Origin: an uncultured Erysipelotrichaceae bacterium
Lineage (GTDB): Bacteria > Bacillota_I > Bacilli_A > Erysipelotrichales > Erysipelotrichaceae
Length of the DNA: 5,621 nucleotides
Direction: 5' to 3'
Assembly (NCBI GenBank): GCA_902784015.1
Contig: CACZTC010000053.1
Span: 1-5,621 of the forward strand
A program made the translations under genes and the position numbers. Shown in pieces: positions 1 through 5,419 of this stretch (positions are counted from its first letter, which is position 1; every line of letters begins with the position of its first letter). Under the pieces are notes generated by a model. The model was not told the origin of the DNA, did no database searches, and was given only the letters and a program-made list of their open reading frames with translations.

Positions 1-834
1 AGCTAACTGTTGAGCGAGTTGAATCTGTTCATCATTTGGTTCTGTCCAATATTCCCAGCCCCAATGTATAGCTACAATAACTACATCAGCATTCTCTTTA
101 CCATATCTAATTTGATTTAATAAATCATCCACATGTCCGTCATAACAATTCACTAAATATTCTTGACCTTCTGGAGGTAATAAGCCATTCATGCCATATG
201 TATATGAAATGAAAGCATAACTAATACCATTAACTTCATTTATCTTTACTGCATTTTGTTCTTCAAAGCTCTTATTAGTGCCATCTTCAACTACACCCTC
301 TTGTGCATTCCAGAAATTCTTTGAGGCAATAATTCCTGCTTCACCTCTATCTAAAGAGTGATTAGTCGCAGTTGATACTAAATTAAAACCAGCATCAACC
401 ATATTTTGTCCATATTCTTGAGGTGTATTAAACATTGGATAGCTACTTAAAACTAATTCCGTACCACCTAAAATAGTTTCTTGATTATAATAAGCTAAAT
501 CATAGTTCTCAACTATTGGCTTTATATATGACAACATTGATGAAAAATCATAAGTGCCATCTGGTTTTTGGGCATCAACATATAAAGCACCATGGATTAA
601 AGCGTCCCCAACCATGAATAAAGAAGCCTCATATATTTCAGGAGTTGGTTCTGGGGTTGGCGTTGGGGTTGGAACTGGAGTAGATGTAGGCGTTGGGGTT
701 GGGGTGACAACTACAACTTCCTCTTCAGCTTTCTCATTATTAAAATGTCTAATAGCTAAGCCACCACCTAATAGCCCTAAACAAACAACTAATAGTGTTA
801 TTACTAATACTTCTGCTTTTCCACTTCGTCTCAT
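1..834 (-). CDS. CapA-family (PGA_cap) membrane-anchored protein, N-terminal part, cut by the window edge
   Basis: The frame is open from an ATG at 834 to the left edge (278 residues, no stop), so the C-terminus is missing. Residues 1-8 are basic/polar (MRRSGK) and about 9-28 are a hydrophobic signal-anchor helix. There is no convincing lipobox around Cys18. Residues 44-66 form a Thr-Pro repeat linker, which suggests an extracellular spacer. The CapA fold starts near residue 70 and shows VGDALIH (Asp77, His81), YNQET (Glu119), TNHSLDRGEAG (Asn158-His159) and HWGWEY (257-262). These match the conserved metallophosphatase-like motifs of CapA/PgsA proteins, which are linked to poly-gamma-glutamate or capsule synthesis; many members are not tied to any capsule. 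The final HPH-type motif would lie outside the window. No pgsB/pgsC partners are visible, so the substrate is unknown. The start is the only possible one: an in-frame TAG lies about 11 codons upstream with no other start between. No Shine-Dalgarno precedes it. The family call is firm; the function is inferred. Confidence 0.9.
   Translation of the reverse strand, partial: MRRSGKAEVLVITLLVVCLGLLGGGLAIRHFNNEKAEEEVVVVTPTPTPTSTPVPTPTPTPEPTPEIYEASLFMVGDALIHGALYVDAQKPDGTYDFSSMLSYIKPIVENYDLAYYNQETILGGTELVLSSYPMFNTPQEYGQNMVDAGFNLVSTATNHSLDRGEAGIIASKNFWNAQEGVVEDGTNKSFEEQNAVKINEVNGISYAFISYTYGMNGLLPPEGQEYLVNCYDGHVDDLLNQIRYGKENADVVIVAIHWGWEYWTEPNDEQIQLAQQLA
637..705 (-). repeat. Thr-Pro linker coding repeat in the CapA-family gene
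   Basis: These 23 codons (residues 44-66) are dominated by alternating ACN-CCN (Thr-Pro), interrupted by Ser, Val and Glu. At the DNA level they form an imperfect 6-bp repeat of the type CCAACC/CCAACG. The stretch separates the membrane anchor from the catalytic-like domain and is the kind of rigid, possibly O-glycosylated wall spacer common in Gram-positive surface proteins. Because the unit is 6 bp, length changes would stay in frame. On the plus strand it gives a meaningless Gly-Val repeat. Confidence 0.8.
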
Positions 835-843
835 CGCAAATAT

Positions 844-870
844 ATTATATATTAAATGCTTTCTTGTCTA
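844..870 (-). promoter_or_regulatory. Putative promoter of the CapA-family gene
   Basis: Reading on the minus strand, a TAGACA box (870-865) is followed after 15 bp by a perfect TATAAT (849-844). The spacing is short; shifting the -10 to TAATAT (847-842) gives 17 bp but a poorer box. With TATAAT, transcription would begin near 837, only about 3 nt before the ATG at 834. The region is so AT-rich that chance matches are likely, hence modest confidence. Confidence 0.4.
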
Positions 871-874
871 TAAT
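869..874 (+). promoter_or_regulatory. Putative -10 box of the tRNA-Pro gene
   Basis: A perfect TATAAT lies 16 nt upstream of the tRNA 5' end, which predicts a start near 881 and a leader of about 10 nt, typical for a bacterial tRNA precursor. The -35 position (846-851, TATATA) is weak. The box overlaps the putative -35 of the divergent CapA-family promoter, so the two could compete for polymerase. Confidence 0.4.
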
Positions 875-890
875 AATATTAATTATTTAT

Positions 891-964
891 CGGGGTGTGG
901 CTCAGCTTGGTAAAGCGCTGCGTTCGGGACGCAGAGATCGCAGGTTCAAATCCTGTCACCCCGA
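891..964 (+). tRNA. tRNA-Pro (anticodon CGG)
   Basis: A complete cloverleaf can be drawn. The acceptor stem CGGGGTG (891-897) pairs with CACCCCG (957-963), with discriminator A964. The D-arm is 900-916, with one C-A mismatch at its last pair. The anticodon stem is CTGCG (918-922) with CGCAG (930-934), around the loop TTCGGGA (923-929). The T-arm is 940-956 with loop TTCAAAT. The anticodon CGG (925-927) reads the proline codon CCG. The CCA tail is not encoded, as in many Bacillota genes, so it would be added by the CCA-adding enzyme. A run of five T (966-970) follows directly and may help end transcription. The gene is divergent from the CapA-family gene and lies 34 bp before an unknown gene. 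Confidence 0.97.
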
Positions 965-983
965 CTTTTTATATGCCAAACTA

Positions 984-992
984 TGTTATGAT
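984..992 (+). promoter_or_regulatory. Putative extended -10 promoter of the 194-residue protein gene
   Basis: The sequence TGTTATGAT is a TGn extended -10 followed by TATGAT (five of six consensus bases). No good -35 is seen, which extended -10 promoters can tolerate. Seven bases beyond the box is 999, the A of the ATG, so this promoter would make a leaderless mRNA. That fits the absence of a Shine-Dalgarno. The alternative is read-through from the tRNA promoter. Confidence 0.4.
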
Positions 993-998
993 TTTAAT

Positions 999-1583
999 AT
1001 GAATGATAAATGGTTAAAAGAATATTATAGTTCAAAAGATCTCTTCACAAGAAAAGAATTAATAGAAGAAGCTATAAAAGATAATCCTAGTGAAGAATTA
1101 AAGGAAATGTATAAGCTTTTCGAGCATAGATATAATTTCTCTGAAAAGAATACAGTTGATAATTTTGTGGCTGCTTGGTTAACAATGAGAATGTATACTA
1201 ACTCATCTTTCTTTTCTGCCAACATCAATAAAGCTGAACAAGAAATATATGAAGAATCTAAAAGATTATGTGTTTTAGAACATGAGATTAATGATATCTT
1301 AATCAAAGAATGGCATAATTTTGGAGCGTTCTATATATATACATGTTTGAATAGTAGAACATATGGCTCTCGCTTTTTAACATATTTTAGACTTAAAGAA
1401 GAAGAATTAGCTTTGAAAATAGCTGAAGATATAGATTATGGAACTAGAGCTATACCTTCAATAGCTAATCTTAAAGAAGAATATAAAATACTTCGTGAAA
1501 TAATGATTGAAGAGTATAAAAAAGAAATTAATAATGGCGAAATATATTGGCAAAAATATGAATCTACAATAAATGAAAAATAG
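999..1583 (+). CDS. Uncharacterised 194-residue soluble helical protein
   Basis: I do not recognise a function. The frame is open further upstream, but that part runs through the tRNA and has no start codon between the tRNA and 999, so ATG 999 is the sensible start. The protein is rich in Glu, Lys and Tyr, has no signal peptide or membrane helix, and is probably mostly alpha-helical. Recognisable stretches are an RKELIEEAIKDNPSEELK helix near the N-terminus, a Trp/Met-rich segment DNFVAAWLTMRMY (about 53-65), Cys residues at about 89 and 117, a central EWHNFGAFYIYTCLNSRTYGS stretch, and IAEDIDYGTRAIPSIANLKEEY. The layout resembles families of unknown function of about 200 residues in gut Bacillota; DUF6553 is my guess from memory, unchecked. 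It has no Shine-Dalgarno, converges on the sugar kinase gene and shares its terminator with it. Codon use matches its neighbours. That it is a real gene is likely from its length and convergent terminator. Confidence 0.78.
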   Translation: MNDKWLKEYYSSKDLFTRKELIEEAIKDNPSEELKEMYKLFEHRYNFSEKNTVDNFVAAWLTMRMYTNSSFFSANINKAEQEIYEESKRLCVLEHEINDILIKEWHNFGAFYIYTCLNSRTYGSRFLTYFRLKEEELALKIAEDIDYGTRAIPSIANLKEEYKILREIMIEEYKKEINNGEIYWQKYESTINEK

Positions 1584-1607
1584 CTAGTTCAATTGAACTG
1601 GCTATTT
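1578..1607. terminator. Bidirectional terminator shared by two converging genes
   Basis: Arms 1578-1590 and 1595-1607 pair around the loop AATT (1591-1594). On the plus strand the 13-bp stem has one G-U wobble; on the minus strand that position is an A-C mismatch. A T-rich tail (TTTATTTAAT) follows on the plus side, and TTTTTCATTTATT follows on the minus side. It would end both the unknown gene (plus) and the sugar operon (minus). The gap between the two stop codons is only 18 bp, and both TAG stops lie inside the stem. Confidence 0.85.
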
Positions 1608-2549
1608 ATTTAATAAGGCTGCACCTATAATACCTGCATCATTGCCAAGGGTTGCATGGAGAATTGGTGGAACACCAATAATATCTGAGCTAAATACCAC
1701 TTCTGGTAATTCTTTTATTAATGGCGCAAATAATCTTTCCCCTGCATCGGCAACACCTCCGCCAATAATAACAGCTTCAGGTCTTAAAATAGTAATAAAA
1801 TTACCTATTCCAATCGCTAAATAATGGATATATTTATCAACTACTTCATTAGCTGTTTTATCTCCTTCTTTAGCGCTGTCGAAGATGATTTTACCATTGA
1901 TATTTTTATCATCTCCTTTGCATTTTTCCCACATCAGACTATCTTTATCATTTTGCATAGCCTCACGAGCTTGTCTATTTAAAGCAGTCACTGATGCATA
2001 AGCTTCAAGACATCCTTTCTTTCCACATGTACATCTAGTGCCATCCGCAATAATAGAAGCATGACCAGGCTCGAAGCCATAACCATCGCCACCTGTATAT
2101 AATTTATTATCTAAGACAAAGCCTCCGCCTACGCCAGTTCCCAAAGTTATAAATAGAACACTATTATAATTCTTACCTAAACCAGCATAATACTCGCCAA
2201 GTGCTGCACAATCAGCATCATTAGCTAAAACAACTTCAATATCCCAATATTTATGTATTTCACTAATTAAATCAAAGTCTTTCCAACCTAAATTATTAGC
2301 GAATACTAAATGATTATTTTGTTGATTGATTGTGCTTGGAACACCTAAGCCTAAATAAGGTATATCTTTTTCACTTAAATTAGCTTTAGCTAAGGTTTCT
2401 TTAGCTACTTTGACAATATCTTTAATGATTTCTTCAGCACTTCTATCTGCTTTAGTTGGTGTATCACTAGTTGCGATAATTTGATTATTATCATCAACTA
2501 TACCCCCTACAATATTAGTGCCACCAACATCAACTCCTAAATAATACAT
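1602..2549 (-). CDS. ROK-family sugar kinase, probably glucokinase (GlcK-like)
   Basis: This 315-residue cytoplasmic kinase probably phosphorylates glucose, or another hexose, at C6 using ATP. An N-terminal phosphate-binding motif DVGGTN (7-12) starts the ASKHA fold. GVPSTI (69-74) and NNLGW (85-89) are typical sugar-site segments. NDAD (110-113) contains the expected catalytic Asp111. LGTGVGGG (136-143) is the second phosphate loop. EPGH (160-163) and C-T-C-G-K-K-G-C (173-180) form the ROK zinc site, with His163 and Cys173/175/180. The length is normal for ROK kinases, and there is no N-terminal helix-turn-helix, so it is an enzyme and not a ROK repressor. The sugar-site motif reads EPGH where many glucokinases have EIGH or ELGH. 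It is last in the operon, 42 bp after the permease, so the imported free sugar is its likely substrate. Galactose, fructose or allose as substrate cannot be excluded. Confidence 0.9.
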   Translation of the reverse strand: MYYLGVDVGGTNIVGGIVDDNNQIIATSDTPTKADRSAEEIIKDIVKVAKETLAKANLSEKDIPYLGLGVPSTINQQNNHLVFANNLGWKDFDLISEIHKYWDIEVVLANDADCAALGEYYAGLGKNYNSVLFITLGTGVGGGFVLDNKLYTGGDGYGFEPGHASIIADGTRCTCGKKGCLEAYASVTALNRQAREAMQNDKDSLMWEKCKGDDKNINGKIIFDSAKEGDKTANEVVDKYIHYLAIGIGNFITILRPEAVIIGGGVADAGERLFAPLIKELPEVVFSSDIIGVPPILHATLGNDAGIIGAALLNK

Positions 2550-2555
2550 AACGAA

Positions 2556-2563
2556 TCCTTCCT
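2556..2563 (-). promoter_or_regulatory. Ribosome binding site of the ROK kinase
   Basis: AGGAAGGA on the minus strand lies 6 nt before the ATG at 2549. It sits just after the T-run of the intercistronic hairpin, so the hairpin does not cover it, and the kinase can be translated from any transcript that passes the hairpin. It supports the chosen start. Confidence 0.85.
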
Positions 2564-2586
2564 AAAAAGGCAGTTCTCACTGCCTT
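2564..2586 (-). terminator. Intercistronic terminator-like hairpin between permease and kinase
   Basis: On the minus strand, AAGGCAG (2586-2580), a 6-nt loop and CTGCCTT (2573-2567) form a perfect 7-bp stem, followed by a five-T run (2568-2564). This has the shape of a weak intrinsic terminator placed 5 nt after the permease stop codon. Because the same-strand kinase follows with its own good ribosome binding site and no clear promoter, I read it as a partial terminator that lowers kinase transcript or protects the upstream mRNA 3' end. Confidence 0.7.
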
Positions 2587-2591
2587 AATGA

Positions 2592-3761
2592 TTATTTTCT
2601 TGTGCGAACATCGAATGCTACAGCGATAATGAAGAATAAACCTTTAACAATATATTGATAAGAAATATCTACTGACATTAGGTTCATACCATTGGTTAAT
2701 GACATGATAACGAAGGTACCAATAATTGCATTCGTAACTTTACCAACACCACCAGATACAGCAGTACCACCGATATAAGATGATGCGATAGCATCTGTTT
2801 CAAAACCAAGACCAGCTTGAGGAGTAGCTGATGATAAACGTGAAGAATATAGAATACCAGATAGAGCAGCTAACATACCAATTGAGCAGAAAGCAAATAA
2901 TGTTACATTTTTAACATTGACACCTGATAATTCGGCAGCTTCAGCATTACCACCAATACCATAAATATGTCTACCTAAGCGTGTTTTATTAAGCATATAG
3001 TTATAAATGAATAATACAACACCAACTATTACAGAAGACCATGGCAAGCCTTTATAAGATGCTAATACATAAGCAACTACTAAGATAACAGCAGCTATTA
3101 AGACAAGCTCAGCAATGAATAAAGTATTAGAGATAACTTTAAAGCCATATTTTTGTTTATTTCTTCTTGTCTTTAACATGCTAAAGATTACTAAAGCAAT
3201 AGCAATTATACCAATCAGCATCGTTACAATATGTATACCACCTTCATGAGGTATATCTGGAATAAAGCCATTACATAATGCAAGATAACCTTTTTGCGCA
3301 ATAACGATAGTACCTGTTTTAGCTAATGATAATGACAACATACCACGGAAAATAAATTGTCCCGCAAGCGTCATAACGAAGGCAGGAACGCCCACGCGCG
3401 TAATAACAGTACCTTGATAAAAACCAATAAGTAAACCAACAACTAATACTGCAAGTATAACAAGCCATTGATTCATACCCATCTTTTCCATTAAGATTGC
3501 TGCAATAGCACCACAGAAACCAGCTAAGAATCCTACCGATAAATCGATATGTTTAATAATAAGAATTAAAGTCATACCTATCGCTAATACTGCAACATAA
3601 GCTGCTTGGTTAAATAGGTTAGATATATTGGAGGCCTTAAAGAAGCTTCCTTTAGACCATATTTGGAAGAATACCATGATAGCTACTAAAGCGATATACA
3701 TCATGTAGTTTCTGACATTCTCTTTTAATAATGTTACTAATTCACTTTGTTTCTTTTCCAT
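2592..3761 (-). CDS. gguB: Multiple-monosaccharide ABC transporter permease (GguB/MmsB/XylH type)
   Basis: This 389-residue inner-membrane protein forms the channel of a CUT2-class (ribose/xylose-type) sugar importer, probably as a homodimer. Hydrophobic segments lie at about 20-34, 53-69, 76-91, 99-118, 126-146, 177-196, 214-235, 241-256, 286-306, 330-360 and 373-385. KHIDLSVG (70-77) is the family hallmark after the second helix. The loop GRHIYGIGGNAEAAELSGV (263-281) is the EAA-like element that docks on the ATPase. The longer cytoplasmic loop with TRRNKQKYG (about 198-206) and the overall length fit the XylH/GguB branch and not the shorter RbsC. The start is ATG 3761, because AGGAG lies 7 nt upstream; a GTG at 3776 would add five residues but overlaps that AGGAG. 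The gene begins 4 nt after the ATPase stop, so translation is probably coupled. The exact sugar cannot be read from the sequence; glucose, galactose, xylose and arabinose are all known for the family. Confidence 0.93.
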   Translation of the reverse strand: MEKKQSELVTLLKENVRNYMMYIALVAIMVFFQIWSKGSFFKASNISNLFNQAAYVAVLAIGMTLILIIKHIDLSVGFLAGFCGAIAAILMEKMGMNQWLVILAVLVVGLLIGFYQGTVITRVGVPAFVMTLAGQFIFRGMLSLSLAKTGTIVIAQKGYLALCNGFIPDIPHEGGIHIVTMLIGIIAIALVIFSMLKTRRNKQKYGFKVISNTLFIAELVLIAAVILVVAYVLASYKGLPWSSVIVGVVLFIYNYMLNKTRLGRHIYGIGGNAEAAELSGVNVKNVTLFAFCSIGMLAALSGILYSSRLSSATPQAGLGFETDAIASSYIGGTAVSGGVGKVTNAIIGTFVIMSLTNGMNLMSVDISYQYIVKGLFFIIAVAFDVRTRK

Positions 3762-3765
3762 TTTC

Positions 3766-5307
3766 TTACTCCTCACTACTGCTGTTAATAGCCATCTTCA
3801 TAACTTTTTCTTCAGTTGCTTCCTCAGCAGTCAACTCTCCAGTAATATAACCTTCACTCATTACATATAAACGATCTGACATACCTAATACTTCAGGTAA
3901 TTCTGAAGAGATCATGATAATACTCATACCCTCTTCAACCATCTTATTCATAAGTGAATAGATTTCGAATTTAGCACCGACATCGATACCACGTGTTGGT
4001 TCATCTAAGATTAATACTTTAGGTTTTAAGAATAACCATTTCGCTATTTGAACTTTTTGTTGGTTACCACCTGATAAGTTACCAACTTTTTGTTCGACGG
4101 ATGGAGTACGAATATTTATATCTTTAACAAATTGATTCGCTACTACAATCTCTTTATTTTCATCAAGACTCCAACCATTAACTAACTCTTTCAAGTTAGC
4201 TAATGAGATATTATATTTGATATCTTGAATCAAGACTAAACCATTTCCTTTTCTATCTTCAGATACATATGCAATACCTGCATTCATTGCTTCTTTTGGA
4301 CTCTTGAACCAATGGCTTTCTCCATCGATTATAACTTCTCCAGATTTAACTTTATATTTATATGGATTACCAAATATAGATAATGCACTTTCTGTTCTAC
4401 CAGCACCCATCAATCCTTGTAAACCAACGATTTCACCTTGGCGAACATTGATATTTACATCATGAAGTATTTCTCTTCCTGTTTCAGGATTTTCGACAGT
4501 TAGATTCTTTATTTCTAATCTTACTGGTCCAAATTCTTTCTTTTCTCTAGGTGGGTAGATGTTTTCCATACTACGACCAACCATGTTTTTAATGATATTT
4601 GCTTCTGAAATATCATCTGTTTTAGCATCTAGAGAACATATAGTTGTACCATCTCTTAATACGGTAATAGTATCCGCAATTGCAGTAACTTCACGTAATT
4701 TATGAGAAATCATGATACAGGTAATACCTTGTTCTCTTAACTCCTTCATTAATTGTAAGAGGTTTTCACTATCATCTTCGTTAAGAGATGAAGTAGGCTC
4801 ATCAAAGATAATCAATCTACAATTCTTTGATAAAGCTTTAGCAATTTCAACTAATTGTTGACGACCTGTATTAAGATGTTTAACCTTGATAGAAGGATCG
4901 ACATCTAACTTAACCTTCTGAAGCATTTCATATGCTTTAACAATGGTTTCATTCCAGTCAACTTGTTTACCATTCATGATTTCATGGCCAAAATAGATGT
5001 TCTCATATACAGATAATTCAGGGAAAAGTGCTAATTCCTGATAAATAATGGCAATACCTTTAGCTTCACTATCAGCGATAGTATGGAACTGTTGTATCTC
5101 ACCGTCATATACAATATCACCTGTATATGTGCCATATTTCCAAACACCAGAAAGTACTTTCATCAAAGTAGACTTTCCAGCTCCATTTTCACCAACTAAA
5201 CAATGAATCTCTCCACGGCGCACTTTAAAATTAACGTTATCAAGAGCTTTAACGCCAGGGAATTCTTTGGTGATATTTTTCATTTCGAGAATATAATCTT
5301 CACTCAT
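3766..5307 (-). CDS. gguA: Multiple-monosaccharide ABC transporter ATP-binding protein (GguA/MmsA type), two ABC domains
   Basis: This 513-residue cytoplasmic ATPase powers the CUT2-class sugar importer. The first ABC domain has Walker A GENGAGKST (39-47), Q-loop Gln90, a signature LNTGRQQ (145-151) that departs from LSGGQ, Walker B LIIFDEPT (165-172) and switch His202. A linker with VGRSMENIYPPRE (243-255) leads to the second ABC domain. That domain has a degenerate Walker A GLMGAGRTE (298-306, no Lys-Ser/Thr), SEDRKGNGL (349-357), a canonical signature LSGGNQQKV (411-419) and Walker B VLILDEPTRGID (431-442). Such asymmetry is normal for XylG/MglA/RbsA proteins: the intact Walker A of domain 1 faces the good signature of domain 2, which leaves one competent ATP site. 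The start ATG 5307 has GGAG 7 nt upstream. The gene lies 112 bp downstream of the binding-protein gene and 4 nt before the permease. The family is certain; the sugar is inferred from neighbours. Confidence 0.95.
   Translation of the reverse strand: MSEDYILEMKNITKEFPGVKALDNVNFKVRRGEIHCLVGENGAGKSTLMKVLSGVWKYGTYTGDIVYDGEIQQFHTIADSEAKGIAIIYQELALFPELSVYENIYFGHEIMNGKQVDWNETIVKAYEMLQKVKLDVDPSIKVKHLNTGRQQLVEIAKALSKNCRLIIFDEPTSSLNEDDSENLLQLMKELREQGITCIMISHKLREVTAIADTITVLRDGTTICSLDAKTDDISEANIIKNMVGRSMENIYPPREKKEFGPVRLEIKNLTVENPETGREILHDVNINVRQGEIVGLQGLMGAGRTESALSIFGNPYKYKVKSGEVIIDGESHWFKSPKEAMNAGIAYVSEDRKGNGLVLIQDIKYNISLANLKELVNGWSLDENKEIVVANQFVKDINIRTPSVEQKVGNLSGGNQQKVQIAKWLFLKPKVLILDEPTRGIDVGAKFEIYSLMNKMVEEGMSIIMISSELPEVLGMSDRLYVMSEGYITGELTAEEATEEKVMKMAINSSSEE
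3769..3773 (-). promoter_or_regulatory. Ribosome binding site that sets the permease start
   Basis: AGGAG on the minus strand is spaced 7 nt from ATG 3761. It is embedded in the last Glu codons of the ATPase gene, which ties permease translation to ATPase translation. The alternative GTG at 3776 sits directly on this site and has no ribosome binding site of its own at proper spacing. Confidence 0.85.
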
Positions 5308-5335
5308 ACTCTATCTCCATTAATTATATAGAGTA
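5307..5335 (-). promoter_or_regulatory. Ribosome binding site of the ATPase gene in the loop of a small hairpin
   Basis: GGAG (5318-5315) lies 7 nt before ATG 5307. Flanking 8-nt arms, 5328-5335 and 5307-5314, are perfectly complementary (ATAGAGTA with TACTCTAT on the mRNA). They would place the Shine-Dalgarno in a 13-nt loop and the first base of the start codon in the stem. The outer 3 nt of this stem are shared with the large 14-bp hairpin just upstream, so the two cannot both form fully. The Shine-Dalgarno is well supported; any control by folding is inference. Confidence 0.55.
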
Positions 5336-5368
5336 GGCGACTTTATCAACAACAATAAAGTCGCCTAC
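5333..5368 (-). promoter_or_regulatory. Perfect 14-bp intercistronic stem-loop after the binding-protein gene
   Basis: Arms 5355-5368 and 5333-5346 are exact complements (GTAGGCGACTTTAT on the mRNA and its complement) around an 8-nt loop. On the operon strand no T-run follows (TCTATATAAT), so it is not a standard intrinsic terminator. Its place between the solute-binding-protein gene and the ATPase gene is where sugar ABC operons commonly carry an mRNA-stabilising or processing hairpin, which raises binding protein relative to membrane components. That role is inferred here. Confidence 0.75.
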
Positions 5369-5419
5369 AAACTGTCTATTTGATTATTATTAAGACATTT
5401 ATACGCTTTGCGTCACTAA
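5369..5419 (-). other. Remaining AT-rich intercistronic leader between binding protein and stem-loop
   Basis: This 51-bp stretch follows the binding-protein stop. On the operon strand it holds a tiny ACGC-AAA-GCGT hairpin close to the stop codon and a weak TGTCT/AGACA pairing across a 15-nt loop (5373-5397). I see no open frame, no clear promoter and no ribosome binding site in it. Together with the 14-bp stem it makes this the longest gap inside the operon, at 112 bp from stop to start. Confidence 0.4.

Noticed and set aside
554..913. Plus-strand open frame with Gly-Val repeats
   Set aside because: It is the antisense shadow of the CapA-family gene. The repeats mirror the Thr-Pro linker, and its 3' end runs into the tRNA.
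795..998. Upstream extension of the 194-residue protein
   Set aside because: It would translate through the antisense of the CapA-family start and the whole tRNA. There is no ribosome binding site, and the only start near the real gene is ATG 999.
1025..1306. Minus-strand open frame of 93 residues
   Set aside because: It lies wholly antisense to the 194-residue gene, with no ribosome binding site or recognisable protein pattern.
1642..1824. Plus-strand open frame of 60 residues
   Set aside because: It is antisense to the conserved C-terminal part of the ROK kinase and has no protein family features.
3762..3776. GTG start adding five residues to the permease
   Set aside because: The GTG overlaps the AGGAG that is correctly spaced for ATG 3761, and it has no Shine-Dalgarno of its own.
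4831..4873. Odd first ABC signature (LNTGRQQ) as a sign of a broken ATPase
   Set aside because: Degenerate first signature and second Walker A motifs are normal in fused sugar ATPases of the XylG/MglA type; the complementary active site is intact.
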